Shown in pieces: positions 45,081 through 55,929 of a stretch of DNA of 61,751 nucleotides. The notes under the pieces were generated by a model. That model made no database searches, was not told where the DNA came from, and was given only the letters and a program-made list of their open reading frames with translations. The DNA comes from an uncultured bacterium. Its GTDB lineage: Bacteria > Krumholzibacteriota > Krumholzibacteriia > LZORAL124-64-63. Both the position numbers and the translations under genes were made by a program. The stretch is from assembly GCA_937910695.1 (NCBI GenBank), contig CALEMW010000145.1, forward strand, positions 1-61,751, in the 5' to 3' direction. Numbering within the stretch: position 1 is the first letter of the stretch; each line of letters begins with the position of its first letter.

Positions 45081-47708
45081 TCAGCGAACAAGCTGCATCG
45101 TCACCGACGAGGTTCCGCTCACGCTCCTCATCGTCGCCAGATACGAGCCTCCGCCTACCTGTCTACCCGACTCGTCGCGTCCGTCCCAGGTGACGGTGTG
45201 GTTTCCAGCTGCAAACGTTCGGTTCGCCAGCGTTTTGACTAGGGCTCCGCGGACATCGTAGACCGTCACGCTTACGAGTTCAGCTTCGTCCAGAGAGAAG
45301 CTCAGCGTAGTGGACGGATTGAAGGGATTCGGGACATTCTGCTTCAACCTCGCCGCTCTCGGTACGCCGTTCACCGCCGTGGTCTCCCGTTCCAGCGGCC
45401 TGACATAGACACCGTTGCCGTAGGTCGACACCATCAGTTGGTCGTCGGCGGTCACGTTCAGATCCATGGCCATCACCGCGTCGCCGAGTCCGGCGCTCAG
45501 GTTGAACCACGAGGCGCCGTCGTTGCGGGAGAAGAACACGCCGAGGTCGTTGCCCACGTAGATGTGGTCGGGGCGCTCGGGATCGACGATGACCGAAAGT
45601 GTAGGCACGTCGGGAAGATCGCCCGTCAAATCCTCCCAGTTGGTGCCGGCGTCGTGGGAGCGGTACAGGTGCGCGCTGCCGAAACCTGCGCAGGTCACGT
45701 AGACGGTCTGTGCGTCCGTCGGGTCGACCGCCAAGCCCACGAAGTAGCGGTCTGGCAGCGGGCCGGTCACGTTCTGGAAACTCACGCCGCCGTCGAGGGT
45801 GCGGAACATGCCGGCGTGATAGCGCACCGGGGCGGTGGTGACGTAGGCCACATCGCCGTCGGAGGGCGCCACGGCGATGGCCAGCGCCGGGTCGCCGTTC
45901 AGGGGATTGCCGCCGTTGACCATCTGATAGGTGAGGCCTCCGTCGAGGCTTTTGCCCATGAACGAAGTGCCTGCATACGCGACGTCGGGATCGCTCGCCC
46001 CGCCAAAGGCGTAGGGGGCGATGAAGCCGGGTGAGCCGAGGATCGGCATCGACACTTCGGTCCAGTTGCCGCCCTGATCGGTCGAGCGCAGGATGTTGAG
46101 ATATTGCCATGACCCGCAGATGATCTGATCGTCGAGGGCATGGATGGCGGTCCACGACCCGTCGCCGCCGATATTCTTGCTCCAGGCTTCGTCGCCGTGG
46201 AACATGGCCGTGGAGTTGTCCTGCAGTCCCCCCATGGCGAAGTCGGCCGACGTAGGCGAAACGCTGAACCCGGCGTAGAACTGGGTCGTCTGCAGACCGC
46301 CGTTGCAGCCCTCGAAGGTCAGGCCCGCGTCGGTGGAGCGGAAGATGCCGCCGTCGGTGGCGAAGTACACGGTGTTCGGGTCGGAAGGGTGCCAGACGAT
46401 GTCGTGATGATCGCCGTGGGAATAGTCGGCGGGGCCTTCCGGTCCGCCGATAGGAGTCACGCCGAACACCCAGTTCTCCCAACTCGACATCTTCGTCAGG
46501 TTTGCGCCTCCGGTCGTCGAGCGCCAGATGTCGACCCCCGCCGTCAGGACGATGTTCGGGTTCAGGGGATGGATGGCGACGTCGTGGGCGAACCAACCCT
46601 GCCACAGGGAGTAGTCCTGGAACGATTTCATGATCCAGGTGGCGCCGGCGTCGGTCGACCGCACCAGCCAGGTGGACGTGGCGCCGCCGCTGCTCTTGCC
46701 GATGCTGGCCATGATGATGTCGGGGTCCGAGGCGCTGAGGGCCAGTTCCGCCTTGCCGCCGTAGTTCGTGGGGATCTGACCCGCCTGGACGATCTTGGTC
46801 CACGAGTCGCCGCCGTCGGTCGTGCGGTATAGCCCGTAGCCGAGGCTGCCCAGGTTGCCGCAGGCCACCACAACGATGTTCGGGTTTCCGGGATGGACGA
46901 CCAGGTCGGTGGCCATGATCACGGTGTGGACGCGGGTCCAGGTCCGACCGGCGTCGCTCGACTTGTAGGTGCCCTCGGTCGTCCCCGCCCACACGACGTC
47001 GGGATGCACCGGATCGATCTTCACGACCTGCACGCCCCGCTGCTGATCACTCGACCAGTCCAAAGACCTGCCCCAAGTGGCGCCGCCGTCGTCGGACTTG
47101 AGGATGCCGATCCCGTAGCTGCCGCGGGTGATGCGCACGGCGATGCCGCCGCCTTCGGTTCCGTAGCCGTATACTTCGCCGGTGCCGAGGTAGATGGTGT
47201 TCGAGTCGCCTGGAGCGAAGGCGATGGAGCTGACGCCCAGCACGGGGTGTCCGGTTTCCACGCGTTCCCAGGCATCGGCTCCCAAGCCGCCGGTGGTCGA
47301 GCGCCAAACGCCGCCGCTGGCGCTGCCGGCCCAGATCGTGTGCGGGTTCTGGGGGTTGAAGGCCACGCAGACCATGCGCCCGCCGAGGTTCCAGGGGCCG
47401 ATGGGCCGCCAGTCGGTCCAGGCTTTGCCGCTGTCCGGACTTCGGGGCAGTCGCTGCGCCTGTTCGAACCCCGCGGTCCAACCCTGCCTCGGAAATTCGA
47501 TATCGGGATAAGCGCGGACCGATGCCCACCAGTCCAGGGCCAGCATGGCTCCCGAGAAACGCTTGTGGCCTTCGGCGCCGAAGCGGTCGGCCTGGTCGAG
47601 CCGGGAAGGGTCGTGGGGGTAGGGCCTTGGGGGGCCGCTGTCGAAAGCGACGATGTTCCACGTCATGGCGGCGAGGATCACGATGAGCAGGATCGGGCGA
47701 TGTCGCAT
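45081..47708 (-). CDS. Secreted BNR/VPS10-like beta-propeller protein with FlgD-like sorting domain
   Basis: The 875 residues begin with a signal peptide (about 1-22) and consist of repeated BNR/Asp-box units (for example STDAGATW, SSDAGRTWTR, SHDAGTNWEDL) forming one or two large propellers (about 95-760) similar to sortilin VPS10 and glycoside hydrolase family 74 folds. The C-terminal 85 residues are a FlgD-like domain: NVPNPFNPSTTLSFSL, VTVYDVRGALVKTL, AGNHTVTWDGRDESG. Surface-exposed; either a binding protein or a hydrolase. GH74-type catalytic acids could not be identified with confidence. Confidence 0.8.
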   Translation of the reverse strand: MRHRPILLIVILAAMTWNIVAFDSGPPRPYPHDPSRLDQADRFGAEGHKRFSGAMLALDWWASVRAYPDIEFPRQGWTAGFEQAQRLPRSPDSGKAWTDWRPIGPWNLGGRMVCVAFNPQNPHTIWAGSASGGVWRSTTGGLGADAWERVETGHPVLGVSSIAFAPGDSNTIYLGTGEVYGYGTEGGGIAVRITRGSYGIGILKSDDGGATWGRSLDWSSDQQRGVQVVKIDPVHPDVVWAGTTEGTYKSSDAGRTWTRVHTVIMATDLVVHPGNPNIVVVACGNLGSLGYGLYRTTDGGDSWTKIVQAGQIPTNYGGKAELALSASDPDIIMASIGKSSGGATSTWLVRSTDAGATWIMKSFQDYSLWQGWFAHDVAIHPLNPNIVLTAGVDIWRSTTGGANLTKMSSWENWVFGVTPIGGPEGPADYSHGDHHDIVWHPSDPNTVYFATDGGIFRSTDAGLTFEGCNGGLQTTQFYAGFSVSPTSADFAMGGLQDNSTAMFHGDEAWSKNIGGDGSWTAIHALDDQIICGSWQYLNILRSTDQGGNWTEVSMPILGSPGFIAPYAFGGASDPDVAYAGTSFMGKSLDGGLTYQMVNGGNPLNGDPALAIAVAPSDGDVAYVTTAPVRYHAGMFRTLDGGVSFQNVTGPLPDRYFVGLAVDPTDAQTVYVTCAGFGSAHLYRSHDAGTNWEDLTGDLPDVPTLSVIVDPERPDHIYVGNDLGVFFSRNDGASWFNLSAGLGDAVMAMDLNVTADDQLMVSTYGNGVYVRPLERETTAVNGVPRAARLKQNVPNPFNPSTTLSFSLDEAELVSVTVYDVRGALVKTLANRTFAAGNHTVTWDGRDESGRQVGGGSYLATMRSVSGTSSVTMQLVR

Positions 47709-47830
47709 GGGACCGTCCCTGAGTTGGTTGGGGTCGGTTCATTACGCCGGTTGGAGGTCCGCTGTTGCGTAGAAACCACTCCGGCTGTCATGATGCCTCG
47801 AATCGTACGATCATCAAGAAAGGGAAAATC

Positions 47831-49279
47831 ATGCGCCGAACCAAGATCGTCGCCACTCTGGGCCCCGCCTCATGGGACGAAGCCATGTTCACGAGCCTGG
47901 TCGAGGCCGGCTTGAATGTAGCGCGTCTCAACTTCTCCCACGGTGACCGCGAGACCATGACGGACCTGATTCGGCGCATCCGTCATGTGAGCAACAAGCT
48001 GGGCATTCCGGTGGCCATCCTGCAGGACCTCGCCGGTCCCAAGGTGCGCATCGCCAAGTTCGCCGACGGTCCCGTGAATCTCAAGCCCGGCCAGTCGTTC
48101 ACTCTGACCTCCCGCGACGTTCCCGGCTCCGACACCGAAGTGGGGCTGGTCTACAAAGGTCTGCCCGGCGACGTATCGGCCGGCGACACCCTGCTGCTCG
48201 CCGACGGCGCCCTGGAGTTCACGGTCGAGCGCGTCGAGGGCGAGGATATCCTCTGCAAGGTCGTCGTGGGCGGAGAGCTGAGCTCCAACAAGGGCATCAA
48301 CCTCCCCAGCGGCACCATCAGCGCCCCGATCCTCGACGAGAAGGACATCGCCGACCTGCGCTTCGGCCTGGAGATGGGCGTGGACTACGTGGCCCTGTCG
48401 TTCGTGCGCACAGCCGACGACGTGCGCACGGCCCTCAAGGCGATGGCCGAGGCGGGCGCGAGCGCGCCGCTGATCGCCAAGATCGAACAGCAGCAGGGCA
48501 TCGAGAACTACTCGGCAATCCTGGAGCTCGTCGACGGCGTGATGGTCGCCCGCGGCGATCTCGGCGTGGAGATCCCCTTCGAGGACGTGCCCTGCATCCA
48601 GAAGGATCTCATCGCCCGCGCCAACACCGCCTGCCGCCCGGTCATCACGGCAACCCAGATGCTCCGCTCGATGGTCGACAGCCCGCGCCCGACCCGCGCC
48701 GAGGTCTCCGACGTGGCCAACGCCATCCTCGACGGCAGCGATGCGGTCATGCTGTCGGAGGAGACCGCCATGGGCGACTATCCTCTCGAGTCGGTCCAGG
48801 CCATGGCCCGCATCGCCATCGCCGCTGAATCCATGTTCCCCTTCGCCGACTGGGACGCCCATTACAAGCGCCTAGGTGTGATGGGCACCGCCGAATCCGT
48901 GGCCCGCTCCGCCTGCCAGACCGCCGATGCCGTCGACGCCGCGGCCATCGTCACGCTCACCTCGAGCGGCTCGACCACGCGCCTCGTCTCCAAGTACCGC
49001 CCGCGTCAACCCATCCTGGCCATGACCGACGACGAGCGCACCTGGCGCGCCCTTTCGCTGGTTTGGGGCGCCATTCCCATCCTCACACCCGCCGCGGAGA
49101 GTCTTGAGGACCTCGAGACCATGTGCCTGGACATGGCGGTGGAGCAGGGGTACCTGAAGCGCGGCGACACGGTGGTGCTGACCGCCGGGGTGCCGCTGCA
49201 CGTGAGCGGGTGCACGAATCTGGTGAAGATCCTGATGGTGGGATGCGGGGGGGCGGCTTATTGCGAGTTGGATCTTTGA
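47831..49279 (+). CDS. pyk: Pyruvate kinase
   Basis: A 482-residue enzyme converting phosphoenolpyruvate and ADP to pyruvate and ATP. Motifs: RTKIVATLGPAS at the N-terminus, NFSHGDRETM, the B domain (about 70-170), catalytic Lys in IAKIEQQQGIENY, and VARGDLGVEIPFEDVP. The Met-Leu-Arg-Ser and MLSEETAMGDYPLE loops are intact. ATG 47831 follows AGGG; the longer frame has no ribosome site. Cytoplasmic, glycolysis. Confidence 0.96.
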   Translation: MRRTKIVATLGPASWDEAMFTSLVEAGLNVARLNFSHGDRETMTDLIRRIRHVSNKLGIPVAILQDLAGPKVRIAKFADGPVNLKPGQSFTLTSRDVPGSDTEVGLVYKGLPGDVSAGDTLLLADGALEFTVERVEGEDILCKVVVGGELSSNKGINLPSGTISAPILDEKDIADLRFGLEMGVDYVALSFVRTADDVRTALKAMAEAGASAPLIAKIEQQQGIENYSAILELVDGVMVARGDLGVEIPFEDVPCIQKDLIARANTACRPVITATQMLRSMVDSPRPTRAEVSDVANAILDGSDAVMLSEETAMGDYPLESVQAMARIAIAAESMFPFADWDAHYKRLGVMGTAESVARSACQTADAVDAAAIVTLTSSGSTTRLVSKYRPRQPILAMTDDERTWRALSLVWGAIPILTPAAESLEDLETMCLDMAVEQGYLKRGDTVVLTAGVPLHVSGCTNLVKILMVGCGGAAYCELDL

Positions 49280-49378
49280 GGGTGAACCTGTCCCTCCTCA
49301 AAACCCCATCCGCAAGTGAAGCCCAGGCTTGATCTACTTCCAACACCACGCGGGGATGAGCAGACTCGCTTGGATTGA

Positions 49379-50016
49379 TCATCCCAAGCCTGTCCACGAC
49401 GAATTATCTGTTGAAATGAATATCAAAATCCCGAACTGGGCTGAGAAATTGACCTGCAGGCATACCATGTTCTTGATCGCCCGCTTGACTTCGTATCCGT
49501 AGATCCCGTCCCGATCCCGCACGAGAAACCTCGGCGCCTCGTCGAACGGAAACACCTGATAGAGCTGCTTCGCCGTCCACTGCGCTTGATCATGTAGCGG
49601 GCGACGGTCGCTTCGCTCAGCTCGTAGCCCAGCATCAGCAGTTCGCCGTGGATGCGAGGGGCTCCCCAAGTCGGGTTCTCGCGCGAGATGCGTTTGATCA
49701 GTTCAATGACTTCGTAAGGGATCCGCGGCCGCCCCGGGTCGAGTGGCCGACTCTTCCATTTCCACCAAAGCCGCCATCCCCTGCGGTGCCATGCGATGAC
49801 GGTCTCCGGTTTGACCAGCCGAAGGGGGCGACGCCAGCTGGACCACACGCGGCTGAGAACGACCCGGAACAGTCGATCCATTGCGTTGAAGGCCGGCTTG
49901 GGGCTGGTGCGCTCGAGGACCAGGAGTTGCTGGCGCAGGGCCAGGTTCTCCAGAGCCAGGGAGCCGCGGGTGTGGAATAGGGAGAGCAGGGTGTGGAGGA
50001 GGAGGTTGAGCATCAT
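49379..50016 (-). pseudogene. Degenerate integrase-type transposase with internal deletion
   Basis: From ATG 50016 the product has the HTH and early part of an rve/DDE transposase (LALRQQLLVLERTSPKP, WHRRGWRLWWKWKSR, GAPRIHGELLMLGYELSEATVARYM). About residue 145 the frame changes, and the other frame gives AQWTAKQLYQVFPFDEAPRFLVRDRDGIYGYEVKR, which in intact relatives lies some 70 residues later. The stretch containing the first catalytic Asp is therefore missing and the reading frame is shifted. The insertion element is dead. No clear terminal repeats were found. The nearby Fic gene may have arrived with it. Confidence 0.82.
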
Positions 50017-50075
50017 GTGTTTAGATCGGCATGGGGTGGCAGTTCATGAGAGTTGGGACGCGTGAGATGGCTGAA

Positions 50076-50104
50076 TGGGATATATCTGGTGGATAAATAT
50101 CCCA
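50076..50104. repeat. Inverted repeat TGGGATAT/ATATCCCA
   Basis: Eight-base arms at 50076-50083 and 50097-50104 in an AT-rich stretch between the transposase remnant and the Fic gene. May be a hairpin terminator or the edge of the inserted segment. Confidence 0.4.
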
Positions 50105-50154
50105 ATAAACTTCAATGATCCAATTACGGGCTTAACAATACAATCGAGCCAAAG

Positions 50155-50230
50155 TGTCGACAGAGTTCAAAAATATCGACACATTGTGTTGACATGTCGA
50201 TGCCGTCGACCTATTCTCCAGACGTGTCGA
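50155..50230 (+). promoter_or_regulatory. Fic gene promoter overlapped by TGTCGA repeats
   Basis: TTGACA (50189-50194), a 17-base spacer and TATTCT (50212-50217) form a near-consensus vegetative promoter. TGTCGA or its complement TCGACA occurs at 50155, 50176, 50195 and 50225, with a related GTCGAC at 50205, flanking and overlapping the promoter. This is the arrangement of an operator for a helix-turn-helix repressor; the Fic protein's own C-terminal winged helix is a candidate. AGGAG (50236-50240) is the ribosome site. Confidence 0.6.
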
Positions 50231-50250
50231 AAAATAGGAGATATTTCACC

Positions 50251-51357
50251 ATGACGATGCCCTGGAGCCCAGATCGCCCCTACAACGACCTTCCCGCCCT
50301 GACCTCCTTGTCGGGCCTGGACACTAAGCCGGTCCTCCGGGCCTGTATCGAGGCTCGGGCGGCTCTTGCCGAGCTCAAGCAGGCGGCCCAGCTGATTCCC
50401 AACCAGGGAATGCTGATCAATACGCTGCCCCTGCTTGAAGCCCAGGCCAGTTCCGAGATCGAGAACATCGTGACCACGACGGACCGCCTCTTCGAGAACG
50501 TCGATCGGGTGAACGTCGACGATCCGGCGACCAAGGAAGCGATCCGGTATCGGCAGGCGCTGATGGAGGGTTTCGCCGCGCTCGAGCGGCGGCCGATCTG
50601 TACGGTGCTCGCTGAAGCGGTGTGCACAAGGATTCGCGGTGTCGATATGTCGGTGCGTCGGGTGCCGGGGACCCGGCTTGCTGGTGGGATCTCCGGTACG
50701 ACGATCTACACGCCCCCCGAGGGGGAGGCGGTGATCCGGGGGCTGCTTGCCGACTGGGAGCAGTTCATGAACACGCCCGGCGAACTGGATCCGTTGATCC
50801 GGATGGCGGCAGGCCACTACCAGTTCGAAGCCATCCATCCGTTCACCGACGGCAACGGCCGTACGGGCCGTATCTTGAACAGCCTGTTCCTGATCCAGGA
50901 AGGCCTGCTGACGCTGCCGATCCTCTACCTGAGCCGCTTCGTGATCCGCAACAGGGACGATTACTACGGCTTCCTCCTGGGAGTGACCCGGGACGAGGCC
51001 TGGGAGCCGTGGCTCCTATACATGCTCGAGGGCGTAAGGGAAACGGCGCTCTGGACGTCTGCCAGAATCGGCATGATCCGGGAGCTCGCCGATGCGACGG
51101 CGGCCTTTGTCCGCGAGCGCCTGCCGAAGATCTACACCCGGGAGCTGATCGACGTGATCTTCTCGCAGCCCTATTGCCGGATCGCCAACATCGTGGCGGC
51201 CGGACTGGTCGAGAGGCAGACGGCATCCAAGTATCTGGGGCAGCTGGCGGAGAACGGTGTCCTGGTCGAGAAGACGGTCGGGCGGGAGAAGCTCTTCGTG
51301 AACCCGAGGCTCATGGTGTTGCTGACGTCTGAGGGGACGGAGTATGAGCCGCTGTGA
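50251..51357 (+). CDS. Fic family protein with inhibitory motif and C-terminal winged helix
   Basis: The 368-residue protein has an N-terminal domain with the (S/T)xxxE(G/N) inhibitory helix SSEIEN (about 67-72), the intact AMP-transfer motif HPFTDGNGRTGR (about His196-Arg207) and a C-terminal helix-turn-helix-like domain (about 300-368). It would transfer AMP or another nucleotide to a Tyr, Ser or Thr of a target protein, held inactive by its own inhibitory Glu. ATG 50251 is preceded by AGGAG. No antitoxin partner lies adjacent. The gene lies next to a transposase remnant in AT-richer DNA, suggesting transfer. Confidence 0.9.
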   Translation: MTMPWSPDRPYNDLPALTSLSGLDTKPVLRACIEARAALAELKQAAQLIPNQGMLINTLPLLEAQASSEIENIVTTTDRLFENVDRVNVDDPATKEAIRYRQALMEGFAALERRPICTVLAEAVCTRIRGVDMSVRRVPGTRLAGGISGTTIYTPPEGEAVIRGLLADWEQFMNTPGELDPLIRMAAGHYQFEAIHPFTDGNGRTGRILNSLFLIQEGLLTLPILYLSRFVIRNRDDYYGFLLGVTRDEAWEPWLLYMLEGVRETALWTSARIGMIRELADATAAFVRERLPKIYTRELIDVIFSQPYCRIANIVAAGLVERQTASKYLGQLAENGVLVEKTVGREKLFVNPRLMVLLTSEGTEYEPL

Positions 51358-51620
51358 AAGAGGTCTTTCCTAGGGGACGCCGAGAGTAAAGGCAGCTCTC
51401 TCAAGAGATGGTTCGCACAGCGTTCCACCCGGGGAGCCAAGTGTGGTGATCAACCCGACCGCGTAAGTCCATAAGTATCAGGGCGGTCAAATAAATAGGG
51501 AGGCACAAGCAGGGCCGATGCATATAGAGAAGACACGGGACTTCGTGGTGGCGACCGTCACCATGAAACCAAAGTCCATAATCGGCGTAGGCTCATGAGC
51601 TCTAGATCCAAAGGACACGC

Positions 51621-53156
51621 ATGCCGATTCGCCCCCTGACAGCCCTCCTGTTCTTCCTCCTTTGCACACCGAAGATATCCCACTCCCTCGCGGCTTCCAC
51701 TTGGCCCGCTGCAGAGTGGCCGTACTCCGAGCCCGAAGCTCAGGGTATGAATTCGACCGAGCTCGCGTCCATGCTCGAAAGGCTCGTAAGCGACAATCCT
51801 GGGATTCACTCGGTCACGGTGGTTCGGCTCGGCGCCGTCGTCTTGGATACCCGGATCACACCCTTTGCCCACGGTGATCGCCACGACGTCCATTCTTGTA
51901 CGAAAAGCGTGCTGTCCGCACTCGTCGGCATCGCGATCGACCGGGGCGATTTGCCCGACCTCGACACGCGCGTGCTGGACTTCTTCCCCGGCTATGAGAT
52001 CGCCCACCTGGACGAGCGCAAGCGCACGATGACTCTCGGCCACCTGCTGACGATGACCGCAGGACTGAAGGCCGAAGACTCCTACCTCTATGACTGGTCG
52101 GGTCTTGGCAAGATGCGCGCGAGCCCCGACTGGGCGCAGTACGTCCTGAACCTGCCGATGGAGGCGGGGCCGGGAACCCTCTTCGAATACAGCAACGGAG
52201 TATCTCAGTTGATTGCGACCATCCTGCAGAAAGCGACGGGACAATCGGCTGCGGCCTACGCCCGCGAGCACCTGTTCGGGCCCATCGGCATCGTCGATTA
52301 CGGGTGGCAGGGCTCGAGTCCAGACGACAGCTGGGGCTATACCGGTCTGAGTCTGCGCCCGCTGGACATGGCGCGGCTCGGCTACCTTTATCTGCGGGGC
52401 GGCGAGTGGGACGGCGTGCAGGTCGTTCCAGCGGAATGGGTGCGGAATTCTACGTTGCCGCAAGTCACTGCGGGCACGCTGGCTCAAGATTACGGATATC
52501 AGTGGTGGGTGGACGACGATATGTTCATGATGCAGGGCTACGGGGGCCAGATCGTCTTCGTTCTACCTGTCCAGGATTTGGTGGTCGTCTTCACGGGCGC
52601 TCTCCCGGAGCACAGCTTCTTCCTGCCGAGGAGTCTGCTGAGTCACTTTATCGAGACTTCCGTCATCGCCGACCGTCCGCTCCCCGCAAACCCGGCCGCG
52701 GTTGCACGCCTCGACAGCCTGATCAAGCTCCTCGGCGGCGAATTCAGAGAACCGTTGCGACCAGCCCCTGAGCTTGCACGCGTCGTCTCGGGCAGGATCT
52801 TCGAATTCGCCGAGAACAAGATGGGGCTCCGACACCTGATGATGGAGTTCACCACCGGATCGTCGGAAGCCGAGCTTGAGTTTGTGGTGGGTGCGGCGGC
52901 GGCAAGCATCACGATAGGTCTGGATGGAGTTTTTCGAATCAGTGAGTTATTCGGCCAGAACTGGGCCTGTCGAGGTCGCTGGGTGAATGACGAGACCTTC
53001 ATCCTGGAACAGGAAGCCCCCGGCAAAGTGCTTCGCCGAAGCATCACCCTGAATTTTCAGGGCGACACCCTCAGCTTCGAGGTCCACGACCGTATCACCG
53101 ATTCGGTTGACGTCTATCACGCCAAGATGGCTGAGATTCCACCGGCCGCGAACTAG
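51621..53156 (+). CDS. Exported serine hydrolase (class C beta-lactamase fold)
   Basis: 511 residues with a signal peptide (about 1-25) and a beta-lactamase-type fold: SxxK motif SCTKSV (about residue 94), YSNG as the YxN motif, and GYGGQIVFV near the end of the domain as the KTG-equivalent box (the Lys is not evident). A C-terminal domain of about 150 residues follows. Family members include esterases, D-aminopeptidases and 6-aminohexanoate-dimer hydrolases; true beta-lactamase activity is doubtful. The 263-base gap upstream shows no other gene. Confidence 0.83.
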   Translation: MPIRPLTALLFFLLCTPKISHSLAASTWPAAEWPYSEPEAQGMNSTELASMLERLVSDNPGIHSVTVVRLGAVVLDTRITPFAHGDRHDVHSCTKSVLSALVGIAIDRGDLPDLDTRVLDFFPGYEIAHLDERKRTMTLGHLLTMTAGLKAEDSYLYDWSGLGKMRASPDWAQYVLNLPMEAGPGTLFEYSNGVSQLIATILQKATGQSAAAYAREHLFGPIGIVDYGWQGSSPDDSWGYTGLSLRPLDMARLGYLYLRGGEWDGVQVVPAEWVRNSTLPQVTAGTLAQDYGYQWWVDDDMFMMQGYGGQIVFVLPVQDLVVVFTGALPEHSFFLPRSLLSHFIETSVIADRPLPANPAAVARLDSLIKLLGGEFREPLRPAPELARVVSGRIFEFAENKMGLRHLMMEFTTGSSEAELEFVVGAAAASITIGLDGVFRISELFGQNWACRGRWVNDETFILEQEAPGKVLRRSITLNFQGDTLSFEVHDRITDSVDVYHAKMAEIPPAAN

Positions 53157-53272
53157 CACTGGCTGTAGGAAACCGGCGTGCCATGGAGACGGCCCACCCT
53201 CCACTTGACCCCCTGCACTCCGCCGACGATCATGCCTCAGATCGCTACGATCTTCTCCCCTTGGAGGTCCCC

Positions 53273-53875
53273 GTGAAGCTCGTCTCCATCCTCGGTGTCC
53301 TCGTCGTCAACGCCTTCATCGCGATCCGCACGACCGTGCTGCTGCGGCGCGGTGCGATCCAGCCGGCGCTGGCCATGTGGGTCTTCTTCACCATCGCGGT
53401 GGCGGGCAGCTTGAGCACCTACCTCATGGACGGCGGCTTCGGGCTGACCGACAACATCCTCAATTCGGCCGATCTCATTCTCTGCTCTTACGTGGCCGTG
53501 GCCATTCTGATGTTCGGCGACCGCAGCACGCGCTTCTCGCGCTTCGATCTGGGTTGCCTCGCGGCCGTCGTCGCCATCCTCGTGTTCTGGGCGTTCACGC
53601 GGCAGCACGCTTCCACGAACCTGCTGATCCAGGCGATCCTCGTCATCTCCTATGCGCCGGTGGTGCATCGACTCTGGACCTCGGACGTGAACACCGAATC
53701 GTTCGCCGTGTGGGCGGCGTTGCTGCTGGCGCCGATCTTCTCACTGCTGTCGAGCAAGGGGACGCTGGCCACGTTGTACGCGGTGCGGGCCATCGCCTGC
53801 ACGGGCGGGCTGATGATCCTGATGGCGCGGGCCGAGCTGCGGGGGAGGCGGTCGCGGCAACCCGATCCTGAGTAA
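53273..53875 (+). CDS. Integral membrane protein, unknown function
   Basis: GTG 53273 has GGAGG just upstream, favoured over the more upstream start of a longer frame at 53183. The 200 residues contain about seven hydrophobic helices with a short charged C-terminus. No known family recognised. The fold is reminiscent of small seven-helix sensor or PQ-loop-like proteins. Ends before the ahcY promoter. Confidence 0.6.
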   Translation: MKLVSILGVLVVNAFIAIRTTVLLRRGAIQPALAMWVFFTIAVAGSLSTYLMDGGFGLTDNILNSADLILCSYVAVAILMFGDRSTRFSRFDLGCLAAVVAILVFWAFTRQHASTNLLIQAILVISYAPVVHRLWTSDVNTESFAVWAALLLAPIFSLLSSKGTLATLYAVRAIACTGGLMILMARAELRGRRSRQPDPE

Positions 53876-53894
53876 TCCGGCCCGGAACGTGAAA

Positions 53895-54004
53895 TTGGCG
53901 ACAATCGTCTCCCGGTGCTAGATTTCCCCATTCCGTAGGCACACCGATGTTCCGGGTGGACGGAATATGTTAGACTCCTCCGGCTCTCGATCCCGTTCGA
54001 GAGC
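53895..54004 (+). promoter_or_regulatory. ahcY promoter and structured leader
   Basis: TTGGCG (53895-53900), an 18-base spacer and TAGATT (53919-53924) predict a start near 53931. The leader would open with a hairpin ATTCCGT/ACGGAAT (53930-53936 and 53960-53966), with an inner CACC/GGTG pairing, followed by a second perfect hairpin GCTCTCGA/TCGAGAGC (53983-53990 and 53997-54004). It does not fit the SAH riboswitch consensus as I know it, so its role is open. Confidence 0.45.
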
Positions 54005-54047
54005 ATTATTCACAGGAATGCTGTCCAGAGACTGCCGGGAGACATCC

Positions 54048-55421
<1,374 letters not shown>

Positions 55422-55443
55422 TCTCCGACCGTTCGACGATCGA

Positions 55444-55475
55444 AGCGCCGGCCCCGCAGGAGGCCGGCGCTTTTT
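55444..55475 (+). terminator. Intrinsic terminator of ahcY
   Basis: AGCGCCGGCC (55444-55453), loop CCGCAGGA, GGCCGGCGCT (55462-55471) and a T run (TTTTT to 55475). Confidence 0.9.
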
Positions 55476-55572
55476 CATGGAGCCCGGCGGCGCCGTGGCT
55501 TTTCACCACAGGAAATCTCCGCCCCGCCGGTTCCGTCTCCCGACTCAGGTCCCACCATCACGGGAGATGACG

Positions 55573-55848
55573 ATGATCCGCATGCTGACCGTGTTTCTGT
55601 TCCTGCCGATCGCCCTCGCCGGCACCGTGCCGGCCGACGATGCGACATCCCCCGACTTTACCGGCTCCTGGGTCCTCGACCCAGCCGCCAGCGACGACGT
55701 GGCCTCCGTGCTCGGAAAGGCCATGAGCGGCGCCACGACCTACACCCTCGATGGCGACACCCTGGTGGTGACCCGAACCATCCGGGCGCCAGGCTCCGCC
55801 GACGGGCATCGCCTTCGGTTCGTGTATCGACGGAGCGGACAGTCGTAG
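55573..55848 (+). CDS. Small exported lipocalin-like protein, possibly truncated
   Basis: ATG 55573 is six bases after GGGAG. The 91 residues have a signal peptide (MIRMLTVFLFLPIALAGT then VPADD) and a short domain beginning DFTGSWVLDPAASDD and containing YTLDGDTLVVTRT, as in small lipocalin-like proteins. Relatives are usually longer, so the C-terminus may be lost. After the TAG the same frame stays open only 22 codons with no family likeness, so readthrough is not supported here. Confidence 0.55.
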   Translation: MIRMLTVFLFLPIALAGTVPADDATSPDFTGSWVLDPAASDDVASVLGKAMSGATTYTLDGDTLVVTRTIRAPGSADGHRLRFVYRRSGQS

Positions 55849-55929
55849 ATCCGGGTCGTGAGGGAGGCGGTCTTGAGGAATCGGGCGAAATCTCCCCGCC
55901 GGCGGGGAAGTTCCTGACGAACGGACAAG

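Noticed and set aside
51358..51620. Possible small gene between the Fic and serine-hydrolase genes
   Set aside because: No frame with a ribosome site or recognisable product; the 263 bases appear non-coding.
53925..54047. Classical SAH riboswitch before ahcY
   Set aside because: The conserved SAH-aptamer core was not found; only two simple hairpins are visible.
55846..55848. TAG of the small lipocalin-like gene as a fourth internal amber codon
   Set aside because: The 22 codons after it show no family likeness and end at TGA; a natural or truncated end is simpler.
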